From: CAYJAY01 sp964370715
GTDB taxonomy: Bacteria; Bacillota; Clostridia; Oscillospirales; Ruminococcaceae
Length of the DNA stretch: 60,517 nt
Direction of reading: 5' to 3'
Assembly: GCA_964370715.1 (NCBI GenBank)
Contig: CAYJKJ010000017.1
Location: 1-60,517, forward strand
The translations under genes were made by a program, and so were the position numbers. Under the pieces are notes generated by a model. It saw only the letters and a program-made list of their open reading frames with translations, had not been told where the DNA came from and did not search any database. Each line of letters starts with the position of its first letter. Within the stretch, counting starts at the first letter, position 1. Shown one piece after another: positions 7,814 to 17,676 of this stretch.

Positions 7814-10432
7814 ATGAAACAAAATAAAAATCAAAATCAAAACCAACCTGTTTGGAGCGAAGGGAACATAGTCTCTGTTGATATCGACCGAGAGATGCGA
7901 AAAAGCTTTCTCGATTATTCGATGTCGGTTATCGTTTCCCGAGCGCTCCCCGATGTTCGTGATGGGCTTAAACCCGTTCATAGAAGAATTTTGTATACAA
8001 TGGGTGAAAAAAATCTAACCCATGAAAACGCCTATCGTAAATCCGCCGACACGGTCGGTGCGGTTCTCGGTAGCTATCATCCACATGGAGATAGCTCGGT
8101 TTATGATGCGATGGTTCGTTTGGCTCAAGATTTTTCGCTGCGCTATCCTTTGGTTGATGGACAAGGAAACTTTGGCTCGGTCGACGGAGACCCGGCGGCG
8201 GCTTATCGATACACCGAAGCGAGAATGAGCAAGATAGCCTCCCAAATGCTAAGAGATATCGACAAAGAAACCGTTAAGTTTGTTCCAAACTATGACGATC
8301 GAGAGGTTGAACCAGAGGTTCTTCCCTCGAGAATACCAAACCTTTTGATAAACGGTTCAACCGGAATTGCGGTTGGCATGGCAACAAACATCCCTCCCCA
8401 CAATCTTGGCGAGGTTGTAGATGCTATTGAATACCTTATGGAAAACCCAAACTGCGAAGCTTTCGATCTACTACAATTTGTAGAAGGTCCCGATTTTCCA
8501 ACAGGCGGTATAATTATGGGCAGAAGCGGAATTCGTGCCGCCTATGCTACAGGACGCGGAAAGATAGTCCTTAGAGGAAGAGCGGAAATCGAAGAGGACA
8601 ACAACGGCAGATTTAGAATAGTTATAACGGAACTTCCCTATATGGTTAACAAAGCAAGGCTTATCGAAAACATCGCCGATCTTGTTAAAGATAAAAGGGT
8701 TGAAGGAATTTCCGATCTAAGGGACGAGAGCGACCGTGAGGGAATGAGGGTTGTTGTTGAACTTAAAAGGGATAGCAATCCCCAAATTGTTTTGAACCTG
8801 CTTTATAAACTAACGCAACTTCAAGATAGCGTTGGCGTTATAATGTTGGCTTTGAAAAACGGCGAGCCTAAGGTTATGAACCTTAAAGAGATGCTAACGG
8901 CGTATCTCGATTTCCAATGCGAAGTTATAAGAAAAAGAACCGAATTCGATCTTAGAAAAGCAAGCGACAGGGCCCACGTGCTTGAAGGGCTTCGCCGTGC
9001 AACCGATATTATCGATGATATTATCGCAACTATTCGAGCGTGTAGCGGTGGGTCTTCCGAAGCGAAAGCCGCTATTATCGAAAAATTTGATTTTGATGAG
9101 ATGCAAGCGGCGGCTATCGTTGCGTTCCGTTTGGGACAACTTGCAGGGCTTGAGATATTAAAGATTGAAAATGAACTTGCGGAACTTAAAAAAGCAATCG
9201 AACGTTACAACGAGATACTAAACAACCATCAAAAGATGCTTGAAACGATAAGAACCGAACTTACCGAAATTCGTGATAAGTTTAAAGACGAGAGAAGAAC
9301 CGAGATACTTTCGGTTTCGGGCGAGATGGATATAGAGGATCTTATACCAAACCAAGAATGTGTTATAACGTTGACACATTATGGTTATGTTAAGCGCCAA
9401 CTTCAAGATGTCTATAAAACCCAACGCCGAGGGGGCAGAGGGATAACCGGATTAACAAGGCGTGATGAAGATTTTGTTGAGGAGCTTTTCCTTTGCGAAA
9501 CCCACGATACCCTTTTGTTTATAACAACGATGGGTCGAGTATATCGCCTTAAAGCATACGAAATTCCCGAGGGCAGCAGAACATCAAGGGGAACAAACAT
9601 CGTTAACCTCTTGCCGATTTCGGGGGATGAAAAAGTTTCATCGGTTCTTAAAGTTTCAAACTTTGAAGAATCGAAATATATCGTTATGGTAACGAGAAAC
9701 GGAATAATTAAACGAAGCGAACTTTCGCTTTATAGCAACATAAGAAAAACAGGTGTGTTTGGGATAACGCTTGACGAGGGGGATGTTTTGGCTTGGGTCA
9801 GGTTGACCGACGGCGACAACGACCTTATCGTTGCAACAAAAAAAGGAATGGCAATTCGTTTTAACGAAAACGATGCAAGACCGCTCGGCAGAACTGCAAG
9901 AGGAGTTAAAGCGATCGAGCTTAAACAGGATGACACCGTTGTTGGAATGTCGGTTGTTAACGAAGGTGGAAAACTTTTAACGGTGACCGAGGACGGAAAA
10001 GGAAGATTGACCGGAGTTGAAAACTACCACACCCAGTTTAGAGGCGGTAAAGGCGTTAAAAACTATGAATGCAAAAACGGAAGGTCGGTTGCCGGTGTTA
10101 AAACGGTTAGTTCCGAAACGGATGATGCCATAATAATTAGCCAAAGCGGAATTATCATAAGAATTCATGTCGAGGATATCGCAACGCAAAGCCGATATGG
10201 TAGCGGCGTTCGAGTTATGAGGGTTGGCGAAGAGGATAAAGTCGTGACGGTTGCGAGAACCGAACGCAACGACGAGGAAGAAACCGAAAATCCGGAACAA
10301 CTCGAAAACGCAGCACAACAAAACGAAACAGCGGTTGAGCAACCTATTGGTGAAACTGCTATCGAGGGCGAGCAACCCGAACAGCAAGATCGCCCCGAAT
10401 ATGAAATTATACTAAACGAAGATAACGAATAA
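7814..10432 (+). CDS. gyrA: DNA gyrase subunit A
   Basis: GyrA is the DNA-cleaving and DNA-wrapping subunit of gyrase. The 872-residue protein has the catalytic tyrosine in AAYRYTEARM (Tyr133, equal to E. coli Tyr122). Its quinolone-determining region keeps the wild-type residues Ser94 and Asp98 (E. coli Ser83 and Asp87). The beta-pinwheel domain includes QRRGGRGITGL, a GyrA-box-like motif that supports gyrase rather than topoisomerase IV. The last 50 or so residues form an acidic, Gln/Glu-rich tail. The start follows TGGAGTAA. The gene lies 71 bp after gyrB. Confidence 0.97.
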   Translation: MKQNKNQNQNQPVWSEGNIVSVDIDREMRKSFLDYSMSVIVSRALPDVRDGLKPVHRRILYTMGEKNLTHENAYRKSADTVGAVLGSYHPHGDSSVYDAMVRLAQDFSLRYPLVDGQGNFGSVDGDPAAAYRYTEARMSKIASQMLRDIDKETVKFVPNYDDREVEPEVLPSRIPNLLINGSTGIAVGMATNIPPHNLGEVVDAIEYLMENPNCEAFDLLQFVEGPDFPTGGIIMGRSGIRAAYATGRGKIVLRGRAEIEEDNNGRFRIVITELPYMVNKARLIENIADLVKDKRVEGISDLRDESDREGMRVVVELKRDSNPQIVLNLLYKLTQLQDSVGVIMLALKNGEPKVMNLKEMLTAYLDFQCEVIRKRTEFDLRKASDRAHVLEGLRRATDIIDDIIATIRACSGGSSEAKAAIIEKFDFDEMQAAAIVAFRLGQLAGLEILKIENELAELKKAIERYNEILNNHQKMLETIRTELTEIRDKFKDERRTEILSVSGEMDIEDLIPNQECVITLTHYGYVKRQLQDVYKTQRRGGRGITGLTRRDEDFVEELFLCETHDTLLFITTMGRVYRLKAYEIPEGSRTSRGTNIVNLLPISGDEKVSSVLKVSNFEESKYIVMVTRNGIIKRSELSLYSNIRKTGVFGITLDEGDVLAWVRLTDGDNDLIVATKKGMAIRFNENDARPLGRTARGVKAIELKQDDTVVGMSVVNEGGKLLTVTEDGKGRLTGVENYHTQFRGGKGVKNYECKNGRSVAGVKTVSSETDDAIIISQSGIIIRIHVEDIATQSRYGSGVRVMRVGEEDKVVTVARTERNDEEETENPEQLENAAQQNETAVEQPIGETAIEGEQPEQQDRPEYEIILNEDNE

Positions 10433-10497
10433 ATAATACGAATTGTATAATATCTAGCTAATTTTAAATTTTGAAAAAAACAACGGAGAAAGACACG

Positions 10498-11517
10498 ATG
10501 GTTTATAACGATATATTGGAAAAAGCGAGAAAAGATTTTGGCGGAACCTGTTTTGTCTGCAAAGAATGTAATGGGGTTGCGTGTGCCGGAAAAACTCCGG
10601 GTTGCGGAGCGAAGGGAACAGGAAAAGGATTTATCGACACATATAAATATATACAATCAATCAAGATTGTTATGAACAATATCTTTGAACAAAAACCCTA
10701 TGACACCGAGTTTGAGATGTTTGGGAAAAAGTTTTCCGCACCGTTTTTTGTAGCACCGATGGCGGCGCTTGCTGCACACTATAATTCCGATTTCGATGAA
10801 CTAGCCTATGCAAAAGCTGTTGTCGAGGGTTCGATAAAAGCCGGAACAATGGCTTTCACAGGGGATGGAGTCGACGAGAAGTTTTTTAACATACCGCTTG
10901 ATGTTATCGGGGAAAACGGCGGCGTTGGAATTCCGACAACAAAACCTTGGAGCGATGAAAGAATGATTTCAAGGATTAGGTATGCTGAGCAAAAAGGCGC
11001 ACTAGCGGTGGCAACCGACATTGATGCCGGGGGGCTTATCCACCTAGCCGCCAGCGGAACTCCGGTTTTTGCTAGAGATGAAAAACAACTCTCAGAGCTT
11101 TTTAAACAAACAAAGTTGCCGTTTATCGTTAAAGGAATCATGACGGCACAAAACGCAGTTAAAGCCAAAAACGCCGGAGCGAAAGGAATCGTTGTTTCAA
11201 ACCACGGCGGGCGAGTTCTCGATTGTGCCGAACAACCGGCAAAGTTGTTGCCCGAGATAAGAGAAGCGGTCGGCAAAGATTTCCTTGTAATCGTTGACGG
11301 CGCAATTCGTTCGGGGGTTGATCTGTTTAAAGTTTTGGCTCTCGGAGCAGATGCTGCTTTGATAGGTCGACCGTATATAACGGCATATGCCGGTGGCGGA
11401 GTTGACGGGGTAGCGTTTTATACCGAAAAGATTAAACGTGAACTCGTTGAAACGATGGCGATGACAGGAGCGATCTGTTTGGAAGATATTAATATTGATA
11501 TGATAACGAATTATTAA
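10498..11517 (+). CDS. FMN-dependent alpha-hydroxy-acid oxidizing protein with Cys-rich N-terminus
   Basis: This 339-residue flavoprotein belongs to the lactate oxidase/glycolate oxidase TIM-barrel family. The catalytic His lies in VSNHGGRVLD, and the phosphate-binding segment is VDGAIRSGVDLFKVLALGAD followed by LIGRP. KGIMTAQNA supplies the FMN-contacting Lys. The substrate cannot be read from the sequence. The N-terminus has five cysteines (18, 21, 24, 29, 36) in a CxxCxxCx4Cx6C pattern, common in the clostridial branch and possibly metal-binding. I chose the ATG at 10498 because GGAGAAAG lies 5 bp before it; an upstream TTG (10471) has no such site. A bidirectional terminator follows. Confidence 0.8.
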   Translation: MVYNDILEKARKDFGGTCFVCKECNGVACAGKTPGCGAKGTGKGFIDTYKYIQSIKIVMNNIFEQKPYDTEFEMFGKKFSAPFFVAPMAALAAHYNSDFDELAYAKAVVEGSIKAGTMAFTGDGVDEKFFNIPLDVIGENGGVGIPTTKPWSDERMISRIRYAEQKGALAVATDIDAGGLIHLAASGTPVFARDEKQLSELFKQTKLPFIVKGIMTAQNAVKAKNAGAKGIVVSNHGGRVLDCAEQPAKLLPEIREAVGKDFLVIVDGAIRSGVDLFKVLALGADAALIGRPYITAYAGGGVDGVAFYTEKIKRELVETMAMTGAICLEDINIDMITNY

Positions 11518-11544
11518 TTAAATGAGATATCCCGTATATAAAAA

Positions 11545-11585
11545 ACAATCTGACACTTCATTTGAAAAGTGTCAGATTGTTTTTT
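11545..11585. terminator. Bidirectional terminator
   Basis: A 14-bp perfect stem (11545-11558 with 11567-11580, ACAATCTGACACTT) has T-runs on both outer sides. It separates the converging FMN-enzyme and carboxypeptidase genes and can serve both. Confidence 0.85.
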
Positions 11586-11593
11586 GGTAAAAT

Positions 11594-12553
11594 CTATTCG
11601 GTTTGCTCTATCGTTTCGACTAGCCCGAAATATTCCTCAAGCGAAAGACCGCTTTCCATAATGTCGGTAGCAAGTTCAACATCGCCAAGATAGCGATAGT
11701 GCCAAGGTTCAAACGAATATGAGGTTGCGAAAGTTTTTCCCTCGAGATATCTTAGAATAAAACCATATTCATGGCAGTTGTTTATTAGCCATTCATATTC
11801 CGGAGTGTCGGCAAACTTTGTCGAAAGCCCTGTGTTTGCAGAGGTTCCAAGCAGATCGAAGGTGTTGCCGAGCTGGTGTTCCGATGCTCCGGGTTGCGCC
11901 GAAATAAGATCGGCGTTTTCTTGACCTCTGTCTTGAACAAAGTTGTTGTAGATAGCCTCTTGATCATAATAGCTTCGATATCCCGAAACAAGATATATCT
12001 CAAGCCCTGTTTCGGTATGAAGATCTGCAATCATTCGTTCAAGCGCCGCAAAAGCTTCGGGATCTTCCCCTCCTACTTCGGGGGAAGATTTATAGTTCTT
12101 GTTTGCAAATATAATCTTGTAGTCTTGATATACAATATAATGTGCGCCGTTTTCATATACGACTTTTGGCGGTTCAGGTTCGGGGGTGGGTAGAATTTTT
12201 TCAGGCAAAACAACCACCTGTTCTGTCGCAGGATCTATATCGGTTGTCGCTGTTGTTTCGATAAATAGTGGTGATCCATATTTTATCGCAAAAAAAGAAA
12301 ACACGAAAAAAAACATGAAAAGCAAAATATTAAAAACTATGTACCAAACAATCGAACGTTTCTTTTTTTGGGGTATATATTGCTGTTTTGGTTGTTGCCA
12401 TGATGGTTGCATCTGTTGCGGATATCGTTGCATCTGCTGTGGTGACATCTGCTGCTGTCTTGGTCGTTGCCTTTGCGGCAACTGTTCCGGAGGCCGATTA
12501 TATGAATAATTTCGTTGTTTCATTTGTTTAACCGTGTTTCTTTCTAAAAGCAT
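11594..12553 (-). CDS. Membrane-anchored M15-family D,D-carboxypeptidase (VanY/LdcB-like)
   Basis: The protein probably trims peptidoglycan stem peptides outside the cell. A Gln/Pro/Arg-rich cytosolic tail of about 65 residues precedes one membrane segment (69-91), then a Pro-rich linker and the catalytic domain. Family motifs are SGYRSYYDQ (190-198), SEHQLGNTFD (224-233, His226 and Asp233 as zinc ligands) and EPWHYR (282-287, His285 as third ligand). No good ribosome-binding site is visible at this ATG or at the next one (12523, giving 309 residues), so the start is uncertain. It is divergent from the YhfC-like gene. Confidence 0.85.
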   Translation of the reverse strand: MLLERNTVKQMKQRNYSYNRPPEQLPQRQRPRQQQMSPQQMQRYPQQMQPSWQQPKQQYIPQKKKRSIVWYIVFNILLFMFFFVFSFFAIKYGSPLFIETTATTDIDPATEQVVVLPEKILPTPEPEPPKVVYENGAHYIVYQDYKIIFANKNYKSSPEVGGEDPEAFAALERMIADLHTETGLEIYLVSGYRSYYDQEAIYNNFVQDRGQENADLISAQPGASEHQLGNTFDLLGTSANTGLSTKFADTPEYEWLINNCHEYGFILRYLEGKTFATSYSFEPWHYRYLGDVELATDIMESGLSLEEYFGLVETIEQTE

Positions 12554-12685
12554 AGATCTTTATATAGTTAAGTTTTGTTTGCAATACGATTACCAAAGTT
12601 TATAAAATATGCTTTTTTCATCTTTTATTATATTGTATAATAAACTAGGTTATTATTCAACTTTTGAAATACGGGGGATATTTTT

Positions 12686-13489
12686 ATGCAAAGCCTAACT
12701 TTTCCATTTATAACGATAACTCTTTTTGTCACGTTTGTTCTGCCAATTGTTTTTTCCTGTTTTTATGTTGTTAAAAACAAAGAAACCCTTAAACCGCTGT
12801 TGTTTGGAGCGCTGAGCTTTTTTGTTATGCAGATAGTTTTGAGAATTCCTCTTTTAAATGTGTTGCCGATATCTAAACTCCCTGTTTTGCTGCAGTTTGC
12901 AACGTTGGCTTTAACGGCGGGTATATTTGAGACGGTTGGCCGTCTTTTGGTTTTTAAGGTTTTAATAAAACAACCCAAAGGTTTTAAAACAGGATTTGCA
13001 ACCGGCCTCGGACACGGCTGTTTTGAAGCATTGTTCATCGTTGGGATAAACTATCTAAACCTTTTTGTATTCGCTCTGCTTCTTTTGTCAAACGAAACTG
13101 TTTCGATACCGGGGGCAGAACTGGTAGTTAATGTTCTGACAACTACGCCATCGATATCTTTTTTGTTTGCCGGCATCGAAAGAGTATTCACCGTTTTTCT
13201 ACACATCGCATTAAGTTTGCTACTGCTATATTTTATCAACAAAGGCAAAACCGTTTTGGGATGTGTCGTTGTAACGCTTATCCATTCAACGGTAGATTTT
13301 GTTATACCGCTAACGCTATACTACACAAATAACATCTTTATTTCCGAAGCGCTTGTTGCTTTGGTAGGGGTAGGCTCGATTATATTAATATTAAAGTTAA
13401 AACAAAAATATGCATCTATTTCTAAAGATTTTGATATTACTAACGCCGAAAAGATGGATATAACTAATGATACTAACGCCGAAAATTAA
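12686..13489 (+). CDS. YhfC-like intramembrane metalloprotease family protein
   Basis: This 267-residue protein is almost wholly hydrophobic, with about seven membrane segments. It carries the pattern of the YhfC (DUF2324) family: FETVGR (Glu82, Arg86), GHGCFEA (His110, Glu114) and HSTVDF (His200, Asp204), which resembles CPBP-like intramembrane proteases. Substrates are unknown. The start follows ACGGGGGATA. A Lys/Asp/Asn-rich tail of about 25 residues ends the protein. It is followed by about 200 bp without a convincing gene. Confidence 0.75.
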   Translation: MQSLTFPFITITLFVTFVLPIVFSCFYVVKNKETLKPLLFGALSFFVMQIVLRIPLLNVLPISKLPVLLQFATLALTAGIFETVGRLLVFKVLIKQPKGFKTGFATGLGHGCFEALFIVGINYLNLFVFALLLLSNETVSIPGAELVVNVLTTTPSISFLFAGIERVFTVFLHIALSLLLLYFINKGKTVLGCVVVTLIHSTVDFVIPLTLYYTNNIFISEALVALVGVGSIILILKLKQKYASISKDFDITNAEKMDITNDTNAEN

Positions 13490-13687
13490 CGATACAGATT
13501 AAGTTGTGAAGTCTATCAATCAGAGTTAAACGGATCAAATACCCTAAAGTGATGTTTTTTTCTGTTTTGATTATTTGTTGTTATATATAGAAGCTTTAAA
13601 AGATTTAAGTTAAACTTATTATAATAATACTAATTTATCCTTTTGTGGTCGTGATTAGTATGAAACAAAAAGAATTTTTACCCAGAA

Positions 13688-13735
13688 AAATAAACACATA
13701 AAATGCTCGTTTTAAAGTGTGTTTATTTTTTTTGC
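13688..13735 (+). terminator. Rho-independent terminator before the PadR operon
   Basis: AAATAAACACA (13688-13698) pairs with TGTGTTTATTT (13718-13728), followed by a T-run. It could end the YhfC-like transcript or a short RNA starting near a TATAAT at 13620-13625. Confidence 0.65.
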
Positions 13736-13736
13736 T

Positions 13737-13773
13737 GATATACCTTGACAGATGAGGTATATCGAACTATAAT
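13737..13773 (+). promoter_or_regulatory. PadR promoter with overlapping palindromic operator
   Basis: TTGACA (13745-13750) and TATAAT (13768-13773) are separated by 17 bp, a near-perfect sigma-A promoter. A perfect inverted repeat GATATACC-N11-GGTATATC (13737-13763) covers the -35 box. PadR-family repressors commonly bind long inverted repeats over their own promoter, so autorepression of this operon is the likely reading. Confidence 0.75.
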
Positions 13774-13795
13774 ATATATCAAAGGAGGTGGGGCT

Positions 13796-14134
13796 ATGCT
13801 TAACCTATCCGATATAATAAGGGGCTACACCGAAACAATTATATTAGCAGAGCTTGCGAAGGGCGACAGTTATGGCTATGAAATAAACAAAGCTATGAAG
13901 CAAGCGACCGAGGGTGAATTTGAACTTAAGGAAGCAACACTCTACACAGCGTTTAGGCGGCTGGAAACGGCGGGGTATATAATCTCTTATTGGGGCGACC
14001 AAACAACGGGAGCTCGGCGGCGATACTACACAATAACCGACAGTGGCCGAGATTTCTACAAAGAAAATCTTAACGATTGGAACAGAGCGAAAAAAATGAT
14101 CGACAGTCTTATAAAACAGGAGGGTGATTTTTAA
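13796..14134 (+). CDS. PadR-family transcriptional regulator
   Basis: This 112-residue winged-helix protein matches short (PadR-s1 type) regulators, with GDSYGYEINKAMKQATEGEF, the recognition-helix region KEATLYTAFRRLETAGYI, and the wing GARRRYYTITDSGRDFY. The ATG at 13796 is chosen because AAAGGAGGTGG lies at the right distance; an upstream in-frame GTG/ATG overlaps the operator. It heads a three-gene operon with a HAAS-domain membrane protein and a DUF4097 protein, a common envelope-stress arrangement in Firmicutes. The inducing signal is not visible. Confidence 0.9.
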   Translation: MLNLSDIIRGYTETIILAELAKGDSYGYEINKAMKQATEGEFELKEATLYTAFRRLETAGYIISYWGDQTTGARRRYYTITDSGRDFYKENLNDWNRAKKMIDSLIKQEGDF

Positions 14135-14830
14135 ATGAATACTAAGATTAAAAACTATGTTGATGTGTTGTTTTCGGATATTCCGAGAACAAAAAAAGCA
14201 ATTGAACTTAAAGAGGAAATTCTCTCAAATCTTTCCGAAAGGTTTGATGATTATCTAGCCCAAGGAAAAACCGAGGCGCAAGCCTATAGCCTTGCGGTTA
14301 GCAATATGGGGGATATCGACGAGATGTTGGAAAGCGTTAAACCGGGCGTCGATTTTGTTGCCGGCGCTAATAAATATAGAAGAAGAAACGCTCGCAACAC
14401 CGCTATTGCAGTAGTGCTTTATATATTGGGCTTAATATCTCTTATAACGCTTGGTGCTATTGGCGAAATTACTGAAAACATTATTGGGTTTGGAATGGGC
14501 GATTTTATGAGCGTTATCGGGTTTATCTCGATGTTGGTATTTGCCGCTATCGCAACAGCAATTTTAATATATTCTTATATGTCGGTTCCGGTTGAATATA
14601 AAGATTATAACAGCACTGAAATGGCTGAAAAACATATCTACAAAAACAAAGAACAAAAGATGTTTGAAAACATTATGGGGATATATTGGTCGATTATAAC
14701 TATCATCTATCTAGTAGTTAGTTTCGCAACATCAAGTTGGGGTATAACATGGCTAATCTGGCCGATAGCCGGTATCGTTTCCTCGATTATCAAGACTATA
14801 TACGAAATGAGGAACACCTGCGATGAATAA
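14135..14830 (+). CDS. HAAS/DUF1700-type membrane protein (PadR partner)
   Basis: The protein has 231 residues. The N-terminal 70 residues form the alpha-helical prefix domain typical of PadR-partner proteins (KKAIELKEEILSNLSERF, then AVSNMGDIDEMLESV). About four membrane segments follow (near residues 88-110, 120-150, 185-205 and 205-222). It starts immediately after the padR stop with GGAGGGTGA as ribosome-binding site, so the two are coupled. Such HAAS proteins are thought to bind or sense together with the PadR regulator; that role is inferred from context. Confidence 0.75.
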   Translation: MNTKIKNYVDVLFSDIPRTKKAIELKEEILSNLSERFDDYLAQGKTEAQAYSLAVSNMGDIDEMLESVKPGVDFVAGANKYRRRNARNTAIAVVLYILGLISLITLGAIGEITENIIGFGMGDFMSVIGFISMLVFAAIATAILIYSYMSVPVEYKDYNSTEMAEKHIYKNKEQKMFENIMGIYWSIITIIYLVVSFATSSWGITWLIWPIAGIVSSIIKTIYEMRNTCDE

Positions 14831-15659
14831 AAAATCTTGGCTTATAGTTCGACTTTGTTTATTAATAGTTTTGCTAGTTTTGGTTATCTTCGGTTCAATT
14901 TTTATTTTTAACTTTGAATATATATATGACCAAAACATTGCCGAACAAGGGGAAGCAACACAACAAGTTCAATCGTTTGATGGGGTTAAAAACATAGTGG
15001 TCGACATTGCGTCGCTTGATCTTTCGGTTGTCGAAACAAACGGCGACAACGTAACGTTATACGACAACTCAACGCAAATTGATAGCGGTTTTTGGGCTAG
15101 CGACGAGCAAAACAAAGTGTATCAAGAGGGCGACACATTATATTTCATGCAAGCAGAATTCCAAGAACTCAAAAAGTTTACGTTCAAACCCGGCATAAAT
15201 GGGCGAATTGGTGATATTAAAATCGAAGTTCCGAAAGATGTTTCTATTAAATATGTTATCAACAATGTTTCGGGTGCCGTTTTGGTGGAGGCATATTCAC
15301 AAGAAAATCTAGAGATAAACAACGTGAGCGGTTCGATCGAAATAGCAAAGGGCGGCGACAACATCGATATCAACACGGTTAGCGGTTCGACAAAAATATA
15401 TCAACCGTTCGCCGAAATAAATGTCGAAACGGTCAGCGGAAGCGTTAAAGCCGTTGCGGACGAGACAACCGAGGAGATCGATATTAATTCGGTTAGCGGA
15501 TCTTTAACGGTTGAACTCGATAATGTTTCGGGTTATAACATTTCTCTTGATAGTATGTCGGGTAAAATTAAGGATAGCTATAATAAATCCGGAGGCGGAA
15601 AGCTTGACATTAATTTAAACTCGGTTAGCGGTTCGATTAACCTTGAAGATTGGCAATGA
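14823..15659 (+). CDS. DUF4097 family beta-repeat protein, membrane anchored
   Basis: This 278-residue protein has one N-terminal membrane segment (about 6-30) and an extracellular part built of short beta-strand repeats. The motif VSGS or VSGx recurs about seven times at 17-22-residue spacing, each after a D/N-I-N stretch, as in DUF4097 beta-solenoids. It overlaps the HAAS gene by 8 bp and has its own AGGAA site. DUF4097 proteins go with envelope-stress systems such as LiaX, but I cannot assign a precise role here. Confidence 0.8.
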   Translation: MNKKSWLIVRLCLLIVLLVLVIFGSIFIFNFEYIYDQNIAEQGEATQQVQSFDGVKNIVVDIASLDLSVVETNGDNVTLYDNSTQIDSGFWASDEQNKVYQEGDTLYFMQAEFQELKKFTFKPGINGRIGDIKIEVPKDVSIKYVINNVSGAVLVEAYSQENLEINNVSGSIEIAKGGDNIDINTVSGSTKIYQPFAEINVETVSGSVKAVADETTEEIDINSVSGSLTVELDNVSGYNISLDSMSGKIKDSYNKSGGGKLDINLNSVSGSINLEDWQ

Positions 15660-15755
15660 GTTAAACAATCACCACCGCTAGCGAATATGCCGGAATACCG
15701 AAAGCAGAAAAAACAGGTTTAACAATAGAAGGTTTTGGTGGCTTCAAAAAATCAG

Positions 15756-15790
15756 ACAGTGTGGCAACGAAAGTTGCGACACTGTTTTTT
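15756..15790 (+). terminator. Terminator of the PadR/HAAS/DUF4097 operon
   Basis: ACAGTGT (15756-15762) with GCAAC pairs with GTTGC and GACACTGT (up to 15785) around a GAAA loop, followed by six T residues. Confidence 0.85.
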
Positions 15791-15976
15791 GTGTAGGGAA
15801 TGCATAGGGTGCATTCCCTACACAAAGCAAAAGCCAACCTCGGTAGGGGCGACCACATCGGTCGTCCGTTTGAATCAAAACCTCGGCGTTTGATGAAAGC
15901 TTTATTAAAATTCTGCCGGCTAAAACTCCCTTAGTCAAAATCAAAGATTTTGCCACCTCCCTCTAGGAGGGAGGCT
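15791..15976 (+). repeat. Mosaic hairpin repeat, copy 1
   Basis: The copy starts with a 14-bp perfect hairpin (15791-15804 with 15810-15823, loop TAGGG). Next come a GGGCGACC/GGTCGTCC hairpin module (15846-15867), an AAAATC/GATTTT mini-hairpin and a CTCCCTC/GAGGGAG hairpin at the right end. The stretch 15842-15976 recurs as its reverse complement at 23593-23727 with scattered changes, and its first part recurs at 33180-33230. No ORF is credible in 15660-16101. Confidence 0.75.
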
Positions 15977-16008
15977 AACCCAACCCATCAAAATCACCCA
16001 CAATTAAA

Positions 16009-16050
16009 CCGGCACTCTATCGAAAGAAAATCCTTTCGATAGAGTGCCGG
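16009..16050 (-). terminator. Terminator of the trigger-factor-like lipoprotein gene
   Basis: An 18-bp perfect stem (16009-16026 with 16033-16050) encloses a 6-nt loop. On the minus strand it lies about 50 bp after the gene and is followed by TTTAATTG. Confidence 0.7.
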
Positions 16051-16101
16051 TATCATCAATATTTTATAATGTCTGTATTTAAACTGTGCTATTTAAAAAA
16101 A

Positions 16102-17434
<1,333 letters not shown>

Positions 17435-17595
17435 CTTATCCTCTTTTCTATTTTGGCCAAAACTTGATAGTTTTTTCAGATACAACTGCTTAACATTTAA
17501 GAATAAACATCTGTATTAAAACATATCTTTTGAATTATAACACTTATATAATATAAATACAATCTTAAATATACTTAAAATTTTGTGCCTTTTCC

Positions 17596-17624
17596 TTTAA
17601 TAATTCATATTTAAGTGTTATACT
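17596..17624 (+). promoter_or_regulatory. Promoter of threonine ammonia-lyase
   Basis: TTTAAT (17596-17601), a 17-bp spacer and TATACT (17619-17624) with TGT before it (extended -10) lie about 50 bp upstream of the gene. Confidence 0.45.
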
Positions 17625-17676
17625 AATCCTAACATTTGCAATTTGATTTTTTTGCCAAAAAGGAGAACCAAAAGAT

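Noticed and set aside
10165..10656. Minus-strand ORF over the gyrA end
   Set aside because: It overlaps the gyrA tail and the start of the FMN enzyme gene, without a start site or recognisable domain.
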